The notes under the pieces are model-generated. The model was given only the letters and a program-made list of their open reading frames with translations. It made no database searches and had not been told where the DNA came from. A DNA stretch of 64,000 nt from DATBSK01 sp964501785 (lineage in GTDB: Bacteria; Actinomycetota; Acidimicrobiia; IMCC26256; PALSA-555). Position numbers and translations under genes: made by a program. Location: contig CAZCUD010000005.1 of the NCBI GenBank assembly GCA_964501785.1, positions 189,010 to 253,009 of the forward strand. Reading direction: 5' to 3'. Positions 42,380-51,059 of the stretch are shown here, in pieces; the stretch's first letter is position 1; each line of letters starts with the position of its first letter.

Positions 42380-43951
42380 GTGTCGTCCCCGGCTGCACCG
42401 GGCCGTGTCCTCGACGGTCGCTACCGACTCGACGCGCTCCTCGCGCGGGGCGGGATGGCGAGCGTCTGGATCGGCGAGGACTCGCTGCTCGCCCGGCGCG
42501 TCGCGGTGAAGACGCTCCATCCCGAGCTCGCGGTCGACGACTCGCTGCGTCGGCGCTTCCGCAACGAGGCCGTCGCGGTGGCGAGCCTCGCGCATCCCGA
42601 CATCGTCGCCACCTACGACACCGGTGAGGACGACGGTGTCGCGTACCTCGTGATGGAGCTCGTCGACGGTCCCAACCTCCGGGGGCTCCTGGACGAGCAG
42701 GGTCGCCTCCCCGTCGACCGCGCCGTGAGGATCGCCCGTGGGGTGGCTGCCGCGCTCGACCACGCCCACCGCAACGGGATCGTGCACCGCGACATCAAGC
42801 CCGCGAACGTGCTGGTGCCCGACCAGGGGCCGGTCAAGGTCACCGACTTCGGGATCGCGAAGGCCGAGGGGGCGGGTGACCTCACGCGCTCGGGCACGGT
42901 CGTCGGCACCGCGAGGTACTTGGCCCCCGAGCAGGTCGAGGCCCGCCCGGTCGATGCGCGCACCGACATCTACGCGCTGGGCCTCCTCCTCTACGAGATG
43001 CTCGCCGGTCGCTCGCCGTTCCAGGGCGACTCCGACATGGCCGCTGCGCTCGCACGCCTCACCACGCCCCCGCCTCCCCTGCGTGAGCTCCGGCCCGACG
43101 TGCCGCCGCGGGTCGAGGCGGTGACGATGCGCTGCCTCGCGGTCGCGCCCGCCGACCGCTTCCCCGACGCCCAGGCGCTCCACGCGGCGCTCGACGACCT
43201 CGCCGAGGACAGCGGCGAGATCGAGCGCCCGACGACGACGGCGGTGCAGGGAGCCGCTCTCGCGACCGCGGCCGGCCCGAGTCGTCTCCCCGCGCCGCCG
43301 CCCCGCCAGCCGCCCCGCCGCGCGAAGAAGGGCGGGAGCCGGTCCGGTCCTCCGCGCTCGCCGTCGCGACCGCCCGCGCAGGAGGCGCCGGCGGCGCGGC
43401 GGCACCGGGTCTGGCCCTGGATCCTCGGCGGGCTCCTGCTCCTCGGTGCCGCGGCGGCAGCACTGCTCGCGACCGGCGGTGCCGACGGAGGCGGTGGCGG
43501 ATCGACGACAGCCACGCTCGGCGTGGCCCCGGCGATCGCCACGCTCGGCGACTTCGACCCCGAAGGCGACGACTCCGAGCATCCCGAGACGGTCGAACGG
43601 GCCGTGGACGGCGACGGGGCGACGGCATGGACGACCGAGCGCTACGACGACCTCGACTTCGGCGGGCTCAAGTCCGGCGTCGGCCTCCGTCTGGACCTCG
43701 CGGAGGCGGCCGACGTCTCGTTCGTCGAGCTCGACACCGAGGAGGGGGGCTGGAGCGCGCAGGTCTACGTCGCCGACGCCGGCTCCGACGCGCTCGCCGG
43801 TTGGGGGGCACCGGCCGCCACGGTCGTCGATGCCGCGACCACGGAGCGGATCGAGCTCGCGGGCCCGCCCGCCGGTCGTGCGGTGCTCGTGTGGTTCACC
43901 CGACTGCCCGCGTCCGGACGCGTCGTGGTCGGGGAGGTGCGCGTTGGCTGA
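42380..43951 (+). CDS. Transmembrane Ser/Thr protein kinase with discoidin-like outer domain
   Basis: A 523-residue PknB-type kinase. Catalytic domain (residues 10-275): glycine loop LLARGGMASVW, ATP lysine VAVKTL, HRDIKPANVLV and TDFGIAK all intact, activation loop with Thr (GTVVGTARYLAPEQ). Pro/Arg-rich juxtamembrane linker (285-340), membrane helix (about 345-365), and an outer F5/8-type-C-like domain (TLGDFDPEGDDSEHPE, AVDGDGATAWTTERY, VGLRLDLAEAADVSFVEL). In mycobacteria a pseudokinase plus a similar outer domain is fused to MurJ; here it is a separate and apparently active kinase just downstream. Its end overlaps sigM by 8 bases. Confidence 0.9.
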   Translation: MSSPAAPGRVLDGRYRLDALLARGGMASVWIGEDSLLARRVAVKTLHPELAVDDSLRRRFRNEAVAVASLAHPDIVATYDTGEDDGVAYLVMELVDGPNLRGLLDEQGRLPVDRAVRIARGVAAALDHAHRNGIVHRDIKPANVLVPDQGPVKVTDFGIAKAEGAGDLTRSGTVVGTARYLAPEQVEARPVDARTDIYALGLLLYEMLAGRSPFQGDSDMAAALARLTTPPPPLRELRPDVPPRVEAVTMRCLAVAPADRFPDAQALHAALDDLAEDSGEIERPTTTAVQGAALATAAGPSRLPAPPPRQPPRRAKKGGSRSGPPRSPSRPPAQEAPAARRHRVWPWILGGLLLLGAAAAALLATGGADGGGGGSTTATLGVAPAIATLGDFDPEGDDSEHPETVERAVDGDGATAWTTERYDDLDFGGLKSGVGLRLDLAEAADVSFVELDTEEGGWSAQVYVADAGSDALAGWGAPAATVVDAATTERIELAGPPAGRAVLVWFTRLPASGRVVVGEVRVG

Positions 43952-44576
43952 CGGCGGCGCCGACGGGGCCGGCCCGTCGGGGGTGACCGACGAGCAGCTC
44001 GCGGCCGCGGCCGCGGGCGGCGACCGCAGGGCGCTCGAGCTCCTGCTCGACCGGCACGCCGACCGCGTCCACGCGGTGTGCCGGCGGGTCGTGATGCACC
44101 CCGAGGACGCGCTCGACGCGACCCAGGAGGCCCTGATCGCGATCGCGCGGGGCGTCGGGCGCTTCGACGGTCGCTCCCGGTTCAGCACCTGGGTCTACCG
44201 GGTGGCGACCAACGCGGCCCTCGACGAGCTGCGCCGCAAGCGACGCCGACCCGTCACCGGCATGACCGATGACGTCGCCGCCGGCGGGGACCGCGAGCCG
44301 GCATCGGGGACGAACCCGATCGCCGCGGTCGAGGCCCGGCTCGACGTGGACGCCGCGCTGCACCAGGTCCCCGAGGAGTTCCGCGCCGCGGTGGTCCTGC
44401 GCGACCTGGCCGACCTCGACTACGCGGAGATCGCGGCGGTGCTCGACGTCCCGCTGGGCACCGTGAAGTCACGGGTCGCCCGGGGGCGGGCGGCGCTCCG
44501 GGCCGCCCTGGACGAGCCCGATCCCGACGCCGGGAACCCGCCCGTGCGCGCCGACCGTCCAACCGACCAGCCATGA
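43944..44576 (+). CDS. sigM: ECF RNA polymerase sigma factor, SigM-like
   Basis: A 210-residue ECF sigma factor. Region 2: LLDRHADRVHAVCRRV, DALDATQEALIAIARGVGRF, STWVYRVATNAALDELRRK. Region 4: EEFRAAVVLRDLADLDYAEIAAVLDVPLGTVKSR. The start is a TTG at 43944 preceded by GGGGAGG with 6 bases, overlapping the kinase stop. Position between murJ and trxB matches mycobacterial sigM. Its stop overlaps the next ATG by 4 bases, as usual for a sigma/anti-sigma pair. Confidence 0.92.
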   Translation: MADGGADGAGPSGVTDEQLAAAAAGGDRRALELLLDRHADRVHAVCRRVVMHPEDALDATQEALIAIARGVGRFDGRSRFSTWVYRVATNAALDELRRKRRRPVTGMTDDVAAGGDREPASGTNPIAAVEARLDVDAALHQVPEEFRAAVVLRDLADLDYAEIAAVLDVPLGTVKSRVARGRAALRAALDEPDPDAGNPPVRADRPTDQP

Positions 44577-45247
44577 CCGACGCCCCCGACGCCCCGCGCC
44601 CGGCACCCGGGCCCGACGACGACCGCGATCCGGCGCTCGCCGCCGCGCTCGCGGTCGCGCCGCTCGCCGAGACCACTCGGCGCTCCCTCGTGCGGACCGC
44701 GGTCGCCGCCGCGAGCCCCCGGTCCGAGGCTCCGGCCCGCACGCGCCGATTCGGCGCGGTGGTCGGCGTGGCCGCCGCGCTGCTCGTGGGCGCGGTGGTC
44801 GGAGCAGTCGTCGTCACCCGACCGCCCGAGCCCGACACGCCGAGCGCCGCTCGGGCGTCGAGCACGGCGCCGACCACGGCGGCCGCCGAGCTCGCGTCGC
44901 CCGCTCCGGAGTCGGTCGAGGACGAGGTGAGCGCCGTCGAGCCGAGCGGGCAGCCGCCCCAGGACCTGGGCGACCTCGGGACGGTGCGCGGCGCCTCCCA
45001 GCTCCGCGCCGCGATCGCCGGCGGGTTCGAGCGCGGCGACACCGGCGGGGCCCGCCGCGACGCTCTGCCCTGCGCCGACCGGGACGCGGGCCTGCTCGGC
45101 CTGGTCGTCGTCTCGGCGGTGGCGGAGGCCCAGCTGGACGGGCTCCCCGTGATCGTGCTGGTCGGCCCGACCCCGACGGGCGAGACCGAGGCGTTCGCCC
45201 TCGACCCGGCGCGCGGCTGCGAGCTCGTGGAGCGCTTCCCCCTCTGA
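44573..45247 (+). CDS. Membrane protein in the anti-sigma position (RsmA-like by context)
   Basis: A 224-residue single-pass protein: cytoplasmic N-terminus (1-60, ETTRRSLVRTAVAAAS), membrane helix (about 62-82, VGVAAALLVGAVVGAVVV), Ser/Thr/Pro-rich outer linker, and a small outer domain with two cysteines (LPCADRD and RGCEL). No zinc anti-sigma (H-x3-C-x2-C) motif is seen. ATGA overlap with sigM suggests it restrains SigM at the membrane; this rests on context only. Confidence 0.6.
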   Translation: MTDAPDAPRPAPGPDDDRDPALAAALAVAPLAETTRRSLVRTAVAAASPRSEAPARTRRFGAVVGVAAALLVGAVVGAVVVTRPPEPDTPSAARASSTAPTTAAAELASPAPESVEDEVSAVEPSGQPPQDLGDLGTVRGASQLRAAIAGGFERGDTGGARRDALPCADRDAGLLGLVVVSAVAEAQLDGLPVIVLVGPTPTGETEAFALDPARGCELVERFPL

Positions 45248-45283
45248 CCGCCGGGTGAGGGCAGCGGTACGCTCGCCCCCACC

Positions 45284-45622
45284 ATGAGCGAGACGACTTC
45301 CCAGACGTCGCCCGAGGGGTCCTCCTCCACCGACTGGCCGGCCCAGGCCGCGGGCGCCATCGAGCAGGCCGTGGCGACCGTCCGCGACAAGACGGTCGTC
45401 CCGGCCCAGCAGGCCACCCGGGCCGTGGTCTACGGGCTCCTGGCCACGTTCTTCGTCATCACGTCGGTCGTGCTGCTCATCATCGGCCTGTTCCGGGGCC
45501 TGGTGATCCTCACCGGCGAGGTGTGGATCGCCTACCTGATCTGCGGCGGAATCCTCGTGATCGTCGGGGCGTTCTGCTGGACGTTGCGGTTCTCGAAGCC
45601 GTCCGACGACCCGGACGGCTGA
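45284..45622 (+). CDS. Small membrane protein with holin-like pair of helices
   Basis: A 112-residue protein: Ser/Thr-rich N-terminus, amphipathic helix (IEQAVATVRDKTVVPAQQAT), two membrane helices (about 50-70 and 80-100) and a polar tail. It resembles the small actinobacterial phage-holin-family/DUF1469-like proteins. A TACGCT hexamer lies 10 bases before its ATG. Function unknown. trxB follows 19 bases later. Confidence 0.6.
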   Translation: MSETTSQTSPEGSSSTDWPAQAAGAIEQAVATVRDKTVVPAQQATRAVVYGLLATFFVITSVVLLIIGLFRGLVILTGEVWIAYLICGGILVIVGAFCWTLRFSKPSDDPDG

Positions 45623-45641
45623 GCCGCCCGAGGAGGATCTG

Positions 45642-46589
45642 GTGAGCCAGCACCGCAAGGTCGTCATCATCGGCTCGGGGCCGGCCGGGCTCACGGCCGC
45701 GATCTACGCCGCGCGCGGCAACCTCGAGCCGGTCGTCATCGAGGGCATCGCCGCCGGCGGGCAGCTCATGCTGACGAACGACATCGAGAACTTCCCCGGC
45801 TTCCCCGAGGCGATCACCGGTCCCGGGTTGATGACCAACATGCGCGAGCAGGCCGCGCGCTTCGGCGCCGAGTTCGTGACCGCCGACGCCGACCGGGTCG
45901 ACTTCTCGTCGCGCCCGTTCGGCGTGTGGGTCGGGGACGACGAGTACCGCGCCGACGCGATCATCATCTCCACGGGCGCGAAGGCCCGGATGCTCGGGCT
46001 GCCCTCGGAAGAGGCGCTCCTCGGCAAGGGCGTCTCGACCTGCGCGACCTGCGACGGCTTCTTCTACAAGGAGAAGCCGCTCGCGATCGTCGGCGGGGGC
46101 GACTCCGCGATGGAGGAGGCGACCTTCCTGACGAAGTTCGCGACCAAGGTGACGGTCATCCACCGTCGCGACGAGCTCCGGGCATCGAAGATCATGCAGG
46201 AGCGCGCGTTCGCCAACCCCAAGATCGAGTTCCTGTGGAACACCGTCGTCGAGCACGTCGTGGGCAACGGTTCGGTCGAGGCGCTCGAGCTGCGCGACGC
46301 GGTCACCGGCGAGCAGTCGCGACTCGAGGTCGACGGCCTGTTCATCGCGATCGGCCACGACCCCAACACGGCCCTCTTCACCGGGCAGGTCGACCTCGAC
46401 GCCGACGGCTACGTCGTCACCGCCGCCGACTCGACGAAGACCTCGGTCGAGGGCGTCTTCGCGGCCGGCGACGTGCAGGACCACGTCTTCCGCCAGGCCG
46501 TCACCGCGGCCGGGAGCGGCTGCATGGCGGCGATGGAGGCCGAGCGCTACCTCGAGGCCGTCGCCCACGCCGCGACCACCACCGCCTGA
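45642..46589 (+). CDS. trxB: Thioredoxin reductase
   Basis: A 315-residue NADPH-dependent flavoprotein that reduces thioredoxin. FAD site IIGSGPAGLTAAIYAARG (about 8), redox pair CATCDG (about 135-140), NADPH site VGGGDSAMEEATFLTKF, and C-terminal FAD motif GVFAAGDVQDHVFRQAVTAAG. GTG start behind AGGAGG (5 bases). Next to trxA, as in mycobacteria. Confidence 0.97.
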   Translation: MSQHRKVVIIGSGPAGLTAAIYAARGNLEPVVIEGIAAGGQLMLTNDIENFPGFPEAITGPGLMTNMREQAARFGAEFVTADADRVDFSSRPFGVWVGDDEYRADAIIISTGAKARMLGLPSEEALLGKGVSTCATCDGFFYKEKPLAIVGGGDSAMEEATFLTKFATKVTVIHRRDELRASKIMQERAFANPKIEFLWNTVVEHVVGNGSVEALELRDAVTGEQSRLEVDGLFIAIGHDPNTALFTGQVDLDADGYVVTAADSTKTSVEGVFAAGDVQDHVFRQAVTAAGSGCMAAMEAERYLEAVAHAATTTA

Positions 46590-46677
46590 CCTGGCGCCTC
46601 CGGGAAGATCCGGGGGCCGAGGCGGCGTTCACCTCGTCGGTACACTTCGCACCGACTCGCCCGAAAGGACCCGTGCT

Positions 46678-47013
46678 GTGGCGGACATCGTGAAGCTCAC
46701 CGACCAGACCTTCGACGAGACCATCGGGAGCTCCGACAAGCCCGTGCTCGTCGACTTCTGGGCCGAGTGGTGCGGACCCTGCAAGATGATCGCTCCCGTC
46801 CTCGAGGAGCTGGCCGACGAGCACGGCGAGAAGCTCGCGATCGCCAAGCTGAACGTCGACGACAACCCCAACACGGCGATGCGCTTCAACGTCATGAGCA
46901 TCCCGACCCTGCTCGTCTTCGCGCCCGGCAACACCGGGGAGGAGGCGAAGCGCCTCGTCGGCGCCAAGGGCAAGGGCCAGCTGCTCCAGGACCTGGCCGA
47001 GTTCGTCGACTGA
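46678..47013 (+). CDS. trxA: Thioredoxin
   Basis: A 111-residue thioredoxin with the WAEWCGPCKM active site (about residue 31), the cis-Pro region MSIPTLLVFAPG and KGQLLQDLAEFV at the end. GTG start at 46678 with AAAGGA 9 bases before. It is reduced by the TrxB encoded 88 bases upstream; a TACACT hexamer in that gap may be an extra promoter. Confidence 0.96.
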   Translation: MADIVKLTDQTFDETIGSSDKPVLVDFWAEWCGPCKMIAPVLEELADEHGEKLAIAKLNVDDNPNTAMRFNVMSIPTLLVFAPGNTGEEAKRLVGAKGKGQLLQDLAEFVD

Positions 47014-47055
47014 CGCGGCACCGGCCGCGGCAGCTCCCACCTCGCGAGGTCCTCG

Positions 47056-48060
47056 GTGCCGGCGGTGCTGCGCCGCGGTGCACGAGGCGAGGCCGTGCGC
47101 GACCTCCAGGCGCGTCTGACCGGGGCCGGGCACCTGCCCGCGGGCGACGACGGTGGCGAGTTCGGCGTCGGCACCGAGGCCGCCGTCCGGCGGTTCCAGG
47201 AGGCCCGCGGCCTGCGGGTCGACGGCATCGTCGGACCCGAGACGTGGTCGTCGCTCGTCGAGAGCGGCTACTCGCTCGGTGATCGCCTGCTCTACCGACG
47301 TCGACCGATGCTGCGGGGCGACGACGTCGCCGAGCTCCAGCTCCGGCTGAACGCGCTCGGGTTCGACGCGGGCCGTGAGGACGGGATCTTCGGGGACGAC
47401 ACCGGCCGGGCGCTCGCCGAGTTCCAGCACGCCGGCGGCCTCGCCACCGACGGCATCTGCGGCTCGACCACGATCGCCGCGCTCGAGCGCGTCGGATCGT
47501 TCGCCGCCGGATCCGCCGCGGGCCTGCGCGAGCGGGAGCGGCTCCGCCCGGGAGCCGCCCGGCTCGAGGGCCGGCGCCTCTACGTCACTGCCTCGCCCGG
47601 CTTCGTGGCGCTGGGCGAGCAGGTGACCAGGGGGCTCCTCGACGCCGGCGCGGTGGCCCTCCTCGACGCGTCGGGCGCCGGCGACTCCCTCCTGGCCGAG
47701 GAGGCCAACCGCTTCGGCGCCGACCTGCTCGTCGCCCTCCGGTCCGGCGCCGAGGCCGGCGCACGCTGCACCTACTACGCCTCCCCGCGGTTCAGCTCCG
47801 AGGTCGGACACGACGTCGCGGCGTCGATCCGCTCCGAGCTCGACGGCGTCCTCCCCGCGACGCCGGAGCTCACCGGGCGCTCGTCCGGCGTGCTGCGCGA
47901 GACCCGGATGCCCGCCGTCGTGTGCGAGCTCGTCCCCGAGGGCGACGTCGGTGCGATGCGCGACCTCGTCACCAGGGCCGGCGCCACCGGACGGGCCATC
48001 GTCCGGGGCGTCCGACGAGCCATCGAGCCCGAGGGCAAGGACCAGCCCGCCACCCGCTGA
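47056..48060 (+). CDS. cwlM: CwlM-like protein: two peptidoglycan-binding domains and a degenerate amidase
   Basis: A 334-residue protein with no signal peptide. Two PG_binding_1 repeats (VRDLQARLTGAGHL...VDGIVGPETW at 15-65, and VAELQLRLNALGFD...LATDGICGSTT at 92-145). The Amidase_3 fold follows (170-320), but the zinc histidines are gone: the usual GHGG position reads TASPGF and the SIHAN position reads VALRSGA; the last Glu is kept (AVVCELVPEG). Mycobacterial CwlM is a cytoplasmic regulator of MurA after phosphorylation. This looks like the same role with an enzyme site fully lost. GTG start behind GAGG. Confidence 0.88.
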   Translation: MPAVLRRGARGEAVRDLQARLTGAGHLPAGDDGGEFGVGTEAAVRRFQEARGLRVDGIVGPETWSSLVESGYSLGDRLLYRRRPMLRGDDVAELQLRLNALGFDAGREDGIFGDDTGRALAEFQHAGGLATDGICGSTTIAALERVGSFAAGSAAGLRERERLRPGAARLEGRRLYVTASPGFVALGEQVTRGLLDAGAVALLDASGAGDSLLAEEANRFGADLLVALRSGAEAGARCTYYASPRFSSEVGHDVAASIRSELDGVLPATPELTGRSSGVLRETRMPAVVCELVPEGDVGAMRDLVTRAGATGRAIVRGVRRAIEPEGKDQPATR

Positions 48061-48153
48061 GGGGCCTCCCCAGCGCGGTGCGGAGCGTCGGACGGCGCCG
48101 ATCGCTTGCTACTCTCCGCCCCGACATCGTGGCGGACGAGGCGTGAGGACGTG

Positions 48154-49104
48154 ATGGGCGGGATGGTGGCGCGCGCCGGGGCGCTCGCGGCTCTGGTGGC
48201 GATCTCGGTCGGGGGGCTCGCCGGCTCGGTCGGTTCATCGACGTTCCCGGGCGGCAACGGCAAGATCGCGTTCGTCGTGGAGACCGAGACCGGTGAGGAC
48301 CAGATCTGGGTGATGGAGCCCGACGGCTCGGGCCAGACCCAGCTCACCGACCCGGCGCCGGGGTCCGACCGCGACCCGAGCTGGTCGGCCGACGGCACCC
48401 GGATCGTCTTCGCCCGCGAGGTCAGCGACGACCCGATCGTCGACATCTGGGTGATGGACGCCGACGGGTCGGGTCAGACCCCGCTCACCACGAACGGGTC
48501 CGGGACGTTGGTCTCCGATCCGACCTTCTCTCCCGACGGCACCCGGATCGCCTTCGGTCGCTTCGCGGGCGGGGGCAACGAGATCTGGGTCATGGACGCC
48601 GACGGGCAGAACCAACAGCTCCTCACCGCCGGCATCCAGCCCAACTGGTCGCCCGACGGCTCCACGATCACCTTCACCCGCGACACCGGCGTCTGGGTGA
48701 TCCCGGCGGACGGGAGCGGGGCGGCCCAGGACCTCGGAGGCGGGGCGGCGGAGTCGCCGTGCTGGTCGCCCGACGGCTCCACCATCGTCTTCTCCACCCG
48801 CAGCATCCCGGCCGACATCTGGGCGATGAACGCCGACGGCTCCGACCTCCGGAACCTCACCGAGGGCAACGGCGCCAACGACGCGCTGCCCTGCTTCTCT
48901 CCCGACGGCGCCCGGATCACGTTCACGAGCGACCGTGACAACGCGCCGTTCTTCCAGATCTGGGTGATGAACGCCGACGGGAGCGACCCGCAGGCGCTGA
49001 CCTCCGTCAGCCCTGGGGCCGAGAGCTCGAACTGGCAGCCGATCCCGCTCCCGCCGCCTGCGCCACCCGCACCGATCGAGCTCGTCCCGACCTTCACCGG
49101 CTGA
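48154..49104 (+). CDS. Secreted TolB-like beta-propeller with C-terminal PxFTG tag
   Basis: About 316 residues from ATG 48154 (GAGG 5 bases upstream; GTG at 48151 and ATG at 48163 are alternatives). Signal peptide to about residue 30. PD40/TolB-type repeats: IWVMEPDGSGQTQLTDP, IWVMDADGSGQTPLTTN, PTFSPDGTRIAFGRF, IWAMNADGSDLRNLTE. A proline linker (PLPPPAPPAP) leads to the terminal decapeptide PIELVPTFTG. No membrane anchor. It sits between cwlM and parB, where mycobacteria have no such gene, so it is an insertion into a conserved block. Confidence 0.85.
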   Translation: MGGMVARAGALAALVAISVGGLAGSVGSSTFPGGNGKIAFVVETETGEDQIWVMEPDGSGQTQLTDPAPGSDRDPSWSADGTRIVFAREVSDDPIVDIWVMDADGSGQTPLTTNGSGTLVSDPTFSPDGTRIAFGRFAGGGNEIWVMDADGQNQQLLTAGIQPNWSPDGSTITFTRDTGVWVIPADGSGAAQDLGGGAAESPCWSPDGSTIVFSTRSIPADIWAMNADGSDLRNLTEGNGANDALPCFSPDGARITFTSDRDNAPFFQIWVMNADGSDPQALTSVSPGAESSNWQPIPLPPPAPPAPIELVPTFTG

Positions 49105-49138
49105 TCCCCCGCCGCGGCGGGAGGTCGGCGGTGCGCGG

Positions 49139-50032
49139 CTACGCGGTCTCGGCTCGGGGGAGCTGGCCGCCGGTGATCGCCCGGTAGATCCGCTCGAGGT
49201 CGTCGAGGCCGGCGAACTCGACCGACAGGGTTCCCCGCCCGCCCGCTCCGAGCTTGAGCTTCACCCGCGTGTCGAGGTGGTCGCCGAGCATCTCCTCGAG
49301 CTCCGCGAGGCCGGCCGGGCGCATCTTCCCCGGCACGCCGGTCGGCTTCTTCGCCTCTCCGTCGTTGCGCGCGCGGATCGCTTCCTCGACCTGACGCACC
49401 GAGAGGTCGTCCTTGACGACGCGCTTCGCGAGTGCCTCCTGGAACGCGCGGTCGGGCGTGCCGAGCAGCGCCCGCGCATGTCCCATCGTGAGCTGCTTCT
49501 CGCGCACCGCACGTTGGATCGACGGCGGCAGCTGGAGCAGCCGCAGCGTGTTGGAGATCGACGCGCGGCTGCGACCGACGCGCGCGGCGACCTGCTCGTG
49601 CGTCAGCGAGAAGTCCTCGATCAGCTGCTGGTACGCGGCGGCTTCCTCGAGCGGGTTGAGGTCTTCGCGCTGGAGGTTCTCGACGAGCGCCTCCTCGAGC
49701 GCGGTGTTGTCGTCGGTCTCTCGCACCAGCGCGGGGATGACCTGGAGGCCGACGCGCCGCGCGGCCCGCCACCGTCGTTCGCCGGCGATGAGCTCGAAGC
49801 CGTCGCCGGCCGGGCGCACGAGCACCGGCTGGAGGAGGCCGACCTCGCGGATCGAGTCGGCCAGCTTCGCGATGGCCTCCTCGTCGAAGACGTCGCGGGG
49901 CTGGTACGGGTTGGGGCGGATCGCCGCCACCGGCACCTCCCGGTAGCCGGTGCCACTCGGCGTGTTGGACTCGGCTGCGCCCGGGGGGATGAGCGCTCCG
50001 AGCCCCCTACCCAGCCCGCCTTGTCGCGCCAC
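49139..50032 (-). CDS. parB: Chromosome-partitioning protein ParB
   Basis: A 297-residue CTP-dependent clamp that loads at parS. N-terminal CTPase motifs: YQPRDVFDEEAIAKLADSI, GFELIAGERRWRAARR (GERRxRA), and ENLQREDLNPLEEAAAY; helix-turn-helix AARVGRSRASISNTLRLLQL (about 150); C-terminal dimer domain (245-297). GTG start with GGAGG 6 bases upstream, lying inside the 3' end of parA (26-base overlap). Two parS sites lie at 51288 and 51344. Confidence 0.97.
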   Translation of the reverse strand: MARQGGLGRGLGALIPPGAAESNTPSGTGYREVPVAAIRPNPYQPRDVFDEEAIAKLADSIREVGLLQPVLVRPAGDGFELIAGERRWRAARRVGLQVIPALVRETDDNTALEEALVENLQREDLNPLEEAAAYQQLIEDFSLTHEQVAARVGRSRASISNTLRLLQLPPSIQRAVREKQLTMGHARALLGTPDRAFQEALAKRVVKDDLSVRQVEEAIRARNDGEAKKPTGVPGKMRPAGLAELEEMLGDHLDTRVKLKLGAGGRGTLSVEFAGLDDLERIYRAITGGQLPRAETA

Positions 50033-51059
50033 GGCTCACCTCCTTGGCCAGCTCCCGGTACGCCTTGGCGCCTCGCGACGTGGAGTCGAAGACGGTGATC
50101 GGCTGGCCGTAGGACGGCGCCTCCGAGAGACGCACCGTGCGCGGCACGACCGTCTTGTAGACCTTCGCCCCGAAGTAGTCGCGCACCTCTTCGACGACCT
50201 GGTCGGCGAGCTTCGTGCGCGCGTCGTACATGGTGAGGATGATCCCGCGCACGTCGAGCGACGGGTTCAGGTTCGCCTGCACCAGCGCGACGTTGCGGAG
50301 CAGCTGCCCGAGGCCCTCGAGCGCGTAGTACTCGCACTGGATCGGCACGATCACGTCGTCGGCCGCCGCGAGCCCGTTCACGGTCAGGAGGCCCAGCGAC
50401 GGCGGGCAGTCGATGAGCGCGAGGTCGAACTGGTCGCGCACCGCGTCGAGCGCGCGCTTGAGCTTGAGCTCGCGACTGATCTGGGGCACGAGCTCGATCT
50501 CCGCGCCCGCGAGATCGATCGTCGCCGGGGCCACGAAGAGGTTCTTGATCGCCGTCGGCTCGATGCAGTCGTCGATCGGCGCGTCGCTCATGATCACGTC
50601 GTAGATCGACCCGCTCACGTCGCGGGGGTTCAGTCCGACCCCGGTCGTCGCGTTCCCCTGAGGGTCGAGGTCGACGATCAGGACGCGGAAGCCCTCGTCG
50701 GCGAGCGCGGCGCCGAGGTTGACGGCGGTCGTGGTCTTGCCGACGCCGCCCTTCTGGTTCGCGATCGCGATCACCCGCGGCAGCTCGAGTGGCGCGGGTG
50801 CATCGCCGTTGCCGGCCCGCGGCAGCTCCTCAGCGTGGAGGATCGGTCCCTCGGTGACGTCGGCGCCGCGCTGGTCGGCGCCGACCTTCGTCGTGGTGGA
50901 CACGGCTCCCTCCGGCTCCGGCCGAGCCTCTACCTCGACTTGAGGCTCATGGACACCCGAGGATACCGCGCGATCGCGAATTACACCATTGTTGTTCGTG
51001 AGGTCTGCGGGGGAGCTGGGGGCGGCGCGATCGCGCCGCTTGGGCTTCTTCTTCGCCAT
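50007..51059 (-). CDS. parA: Chromosome-partitioning ATPase ParA
   Basis: A 350-residue Walker-type ATPase. The ATPase domain starts near residue 96 (VIAIANQKGGVGKTTTAVNLG, deviant Walker A KGGVGKTT), with LIVDLDPQGNATTGVG and LIDCPPSLGLLTVNGL. It is preceded by a long, polar, probably disordered N-terminus (MAKKKPKRRDRAA then acidic), longer than in most orthologues and basic at the tip, so it could bind DNA. ATG at 51059 behind AGGGAG. The DNA between it and rsmG carries parS. Confidence 0.96.
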   Translation of the reverse strand: MAKKKPKRRDRAAPSSPADLTNNNGVIRDRAVSSGVHEPQVEVEARPEPEGAVSTTTKVGADQRGADVTEGPILHAEELPRAGNGDAPAPLELPRVIAIANQKGGVGKTTTAVNLGAALADEGFRVLIVDLDPQGNATTGVGLNPRDVSGSIYDVIMSDAPIDDCIEPTAIKNLFVAPATIDLAGAEIELVPQISRELKLKRALDAVRDQFDLALIDCPPSLGLLTVNGLAAADDVIVPIQCEYYALEGLGQLLRNVALVQANLNPSLDVRGIILTMYDARTKLADQVVEEVRDYFGAKVYKTVVPRTVRLSEAPSYGQPITVFDSTSRGAKAYRELAKEVSRGATRRAG

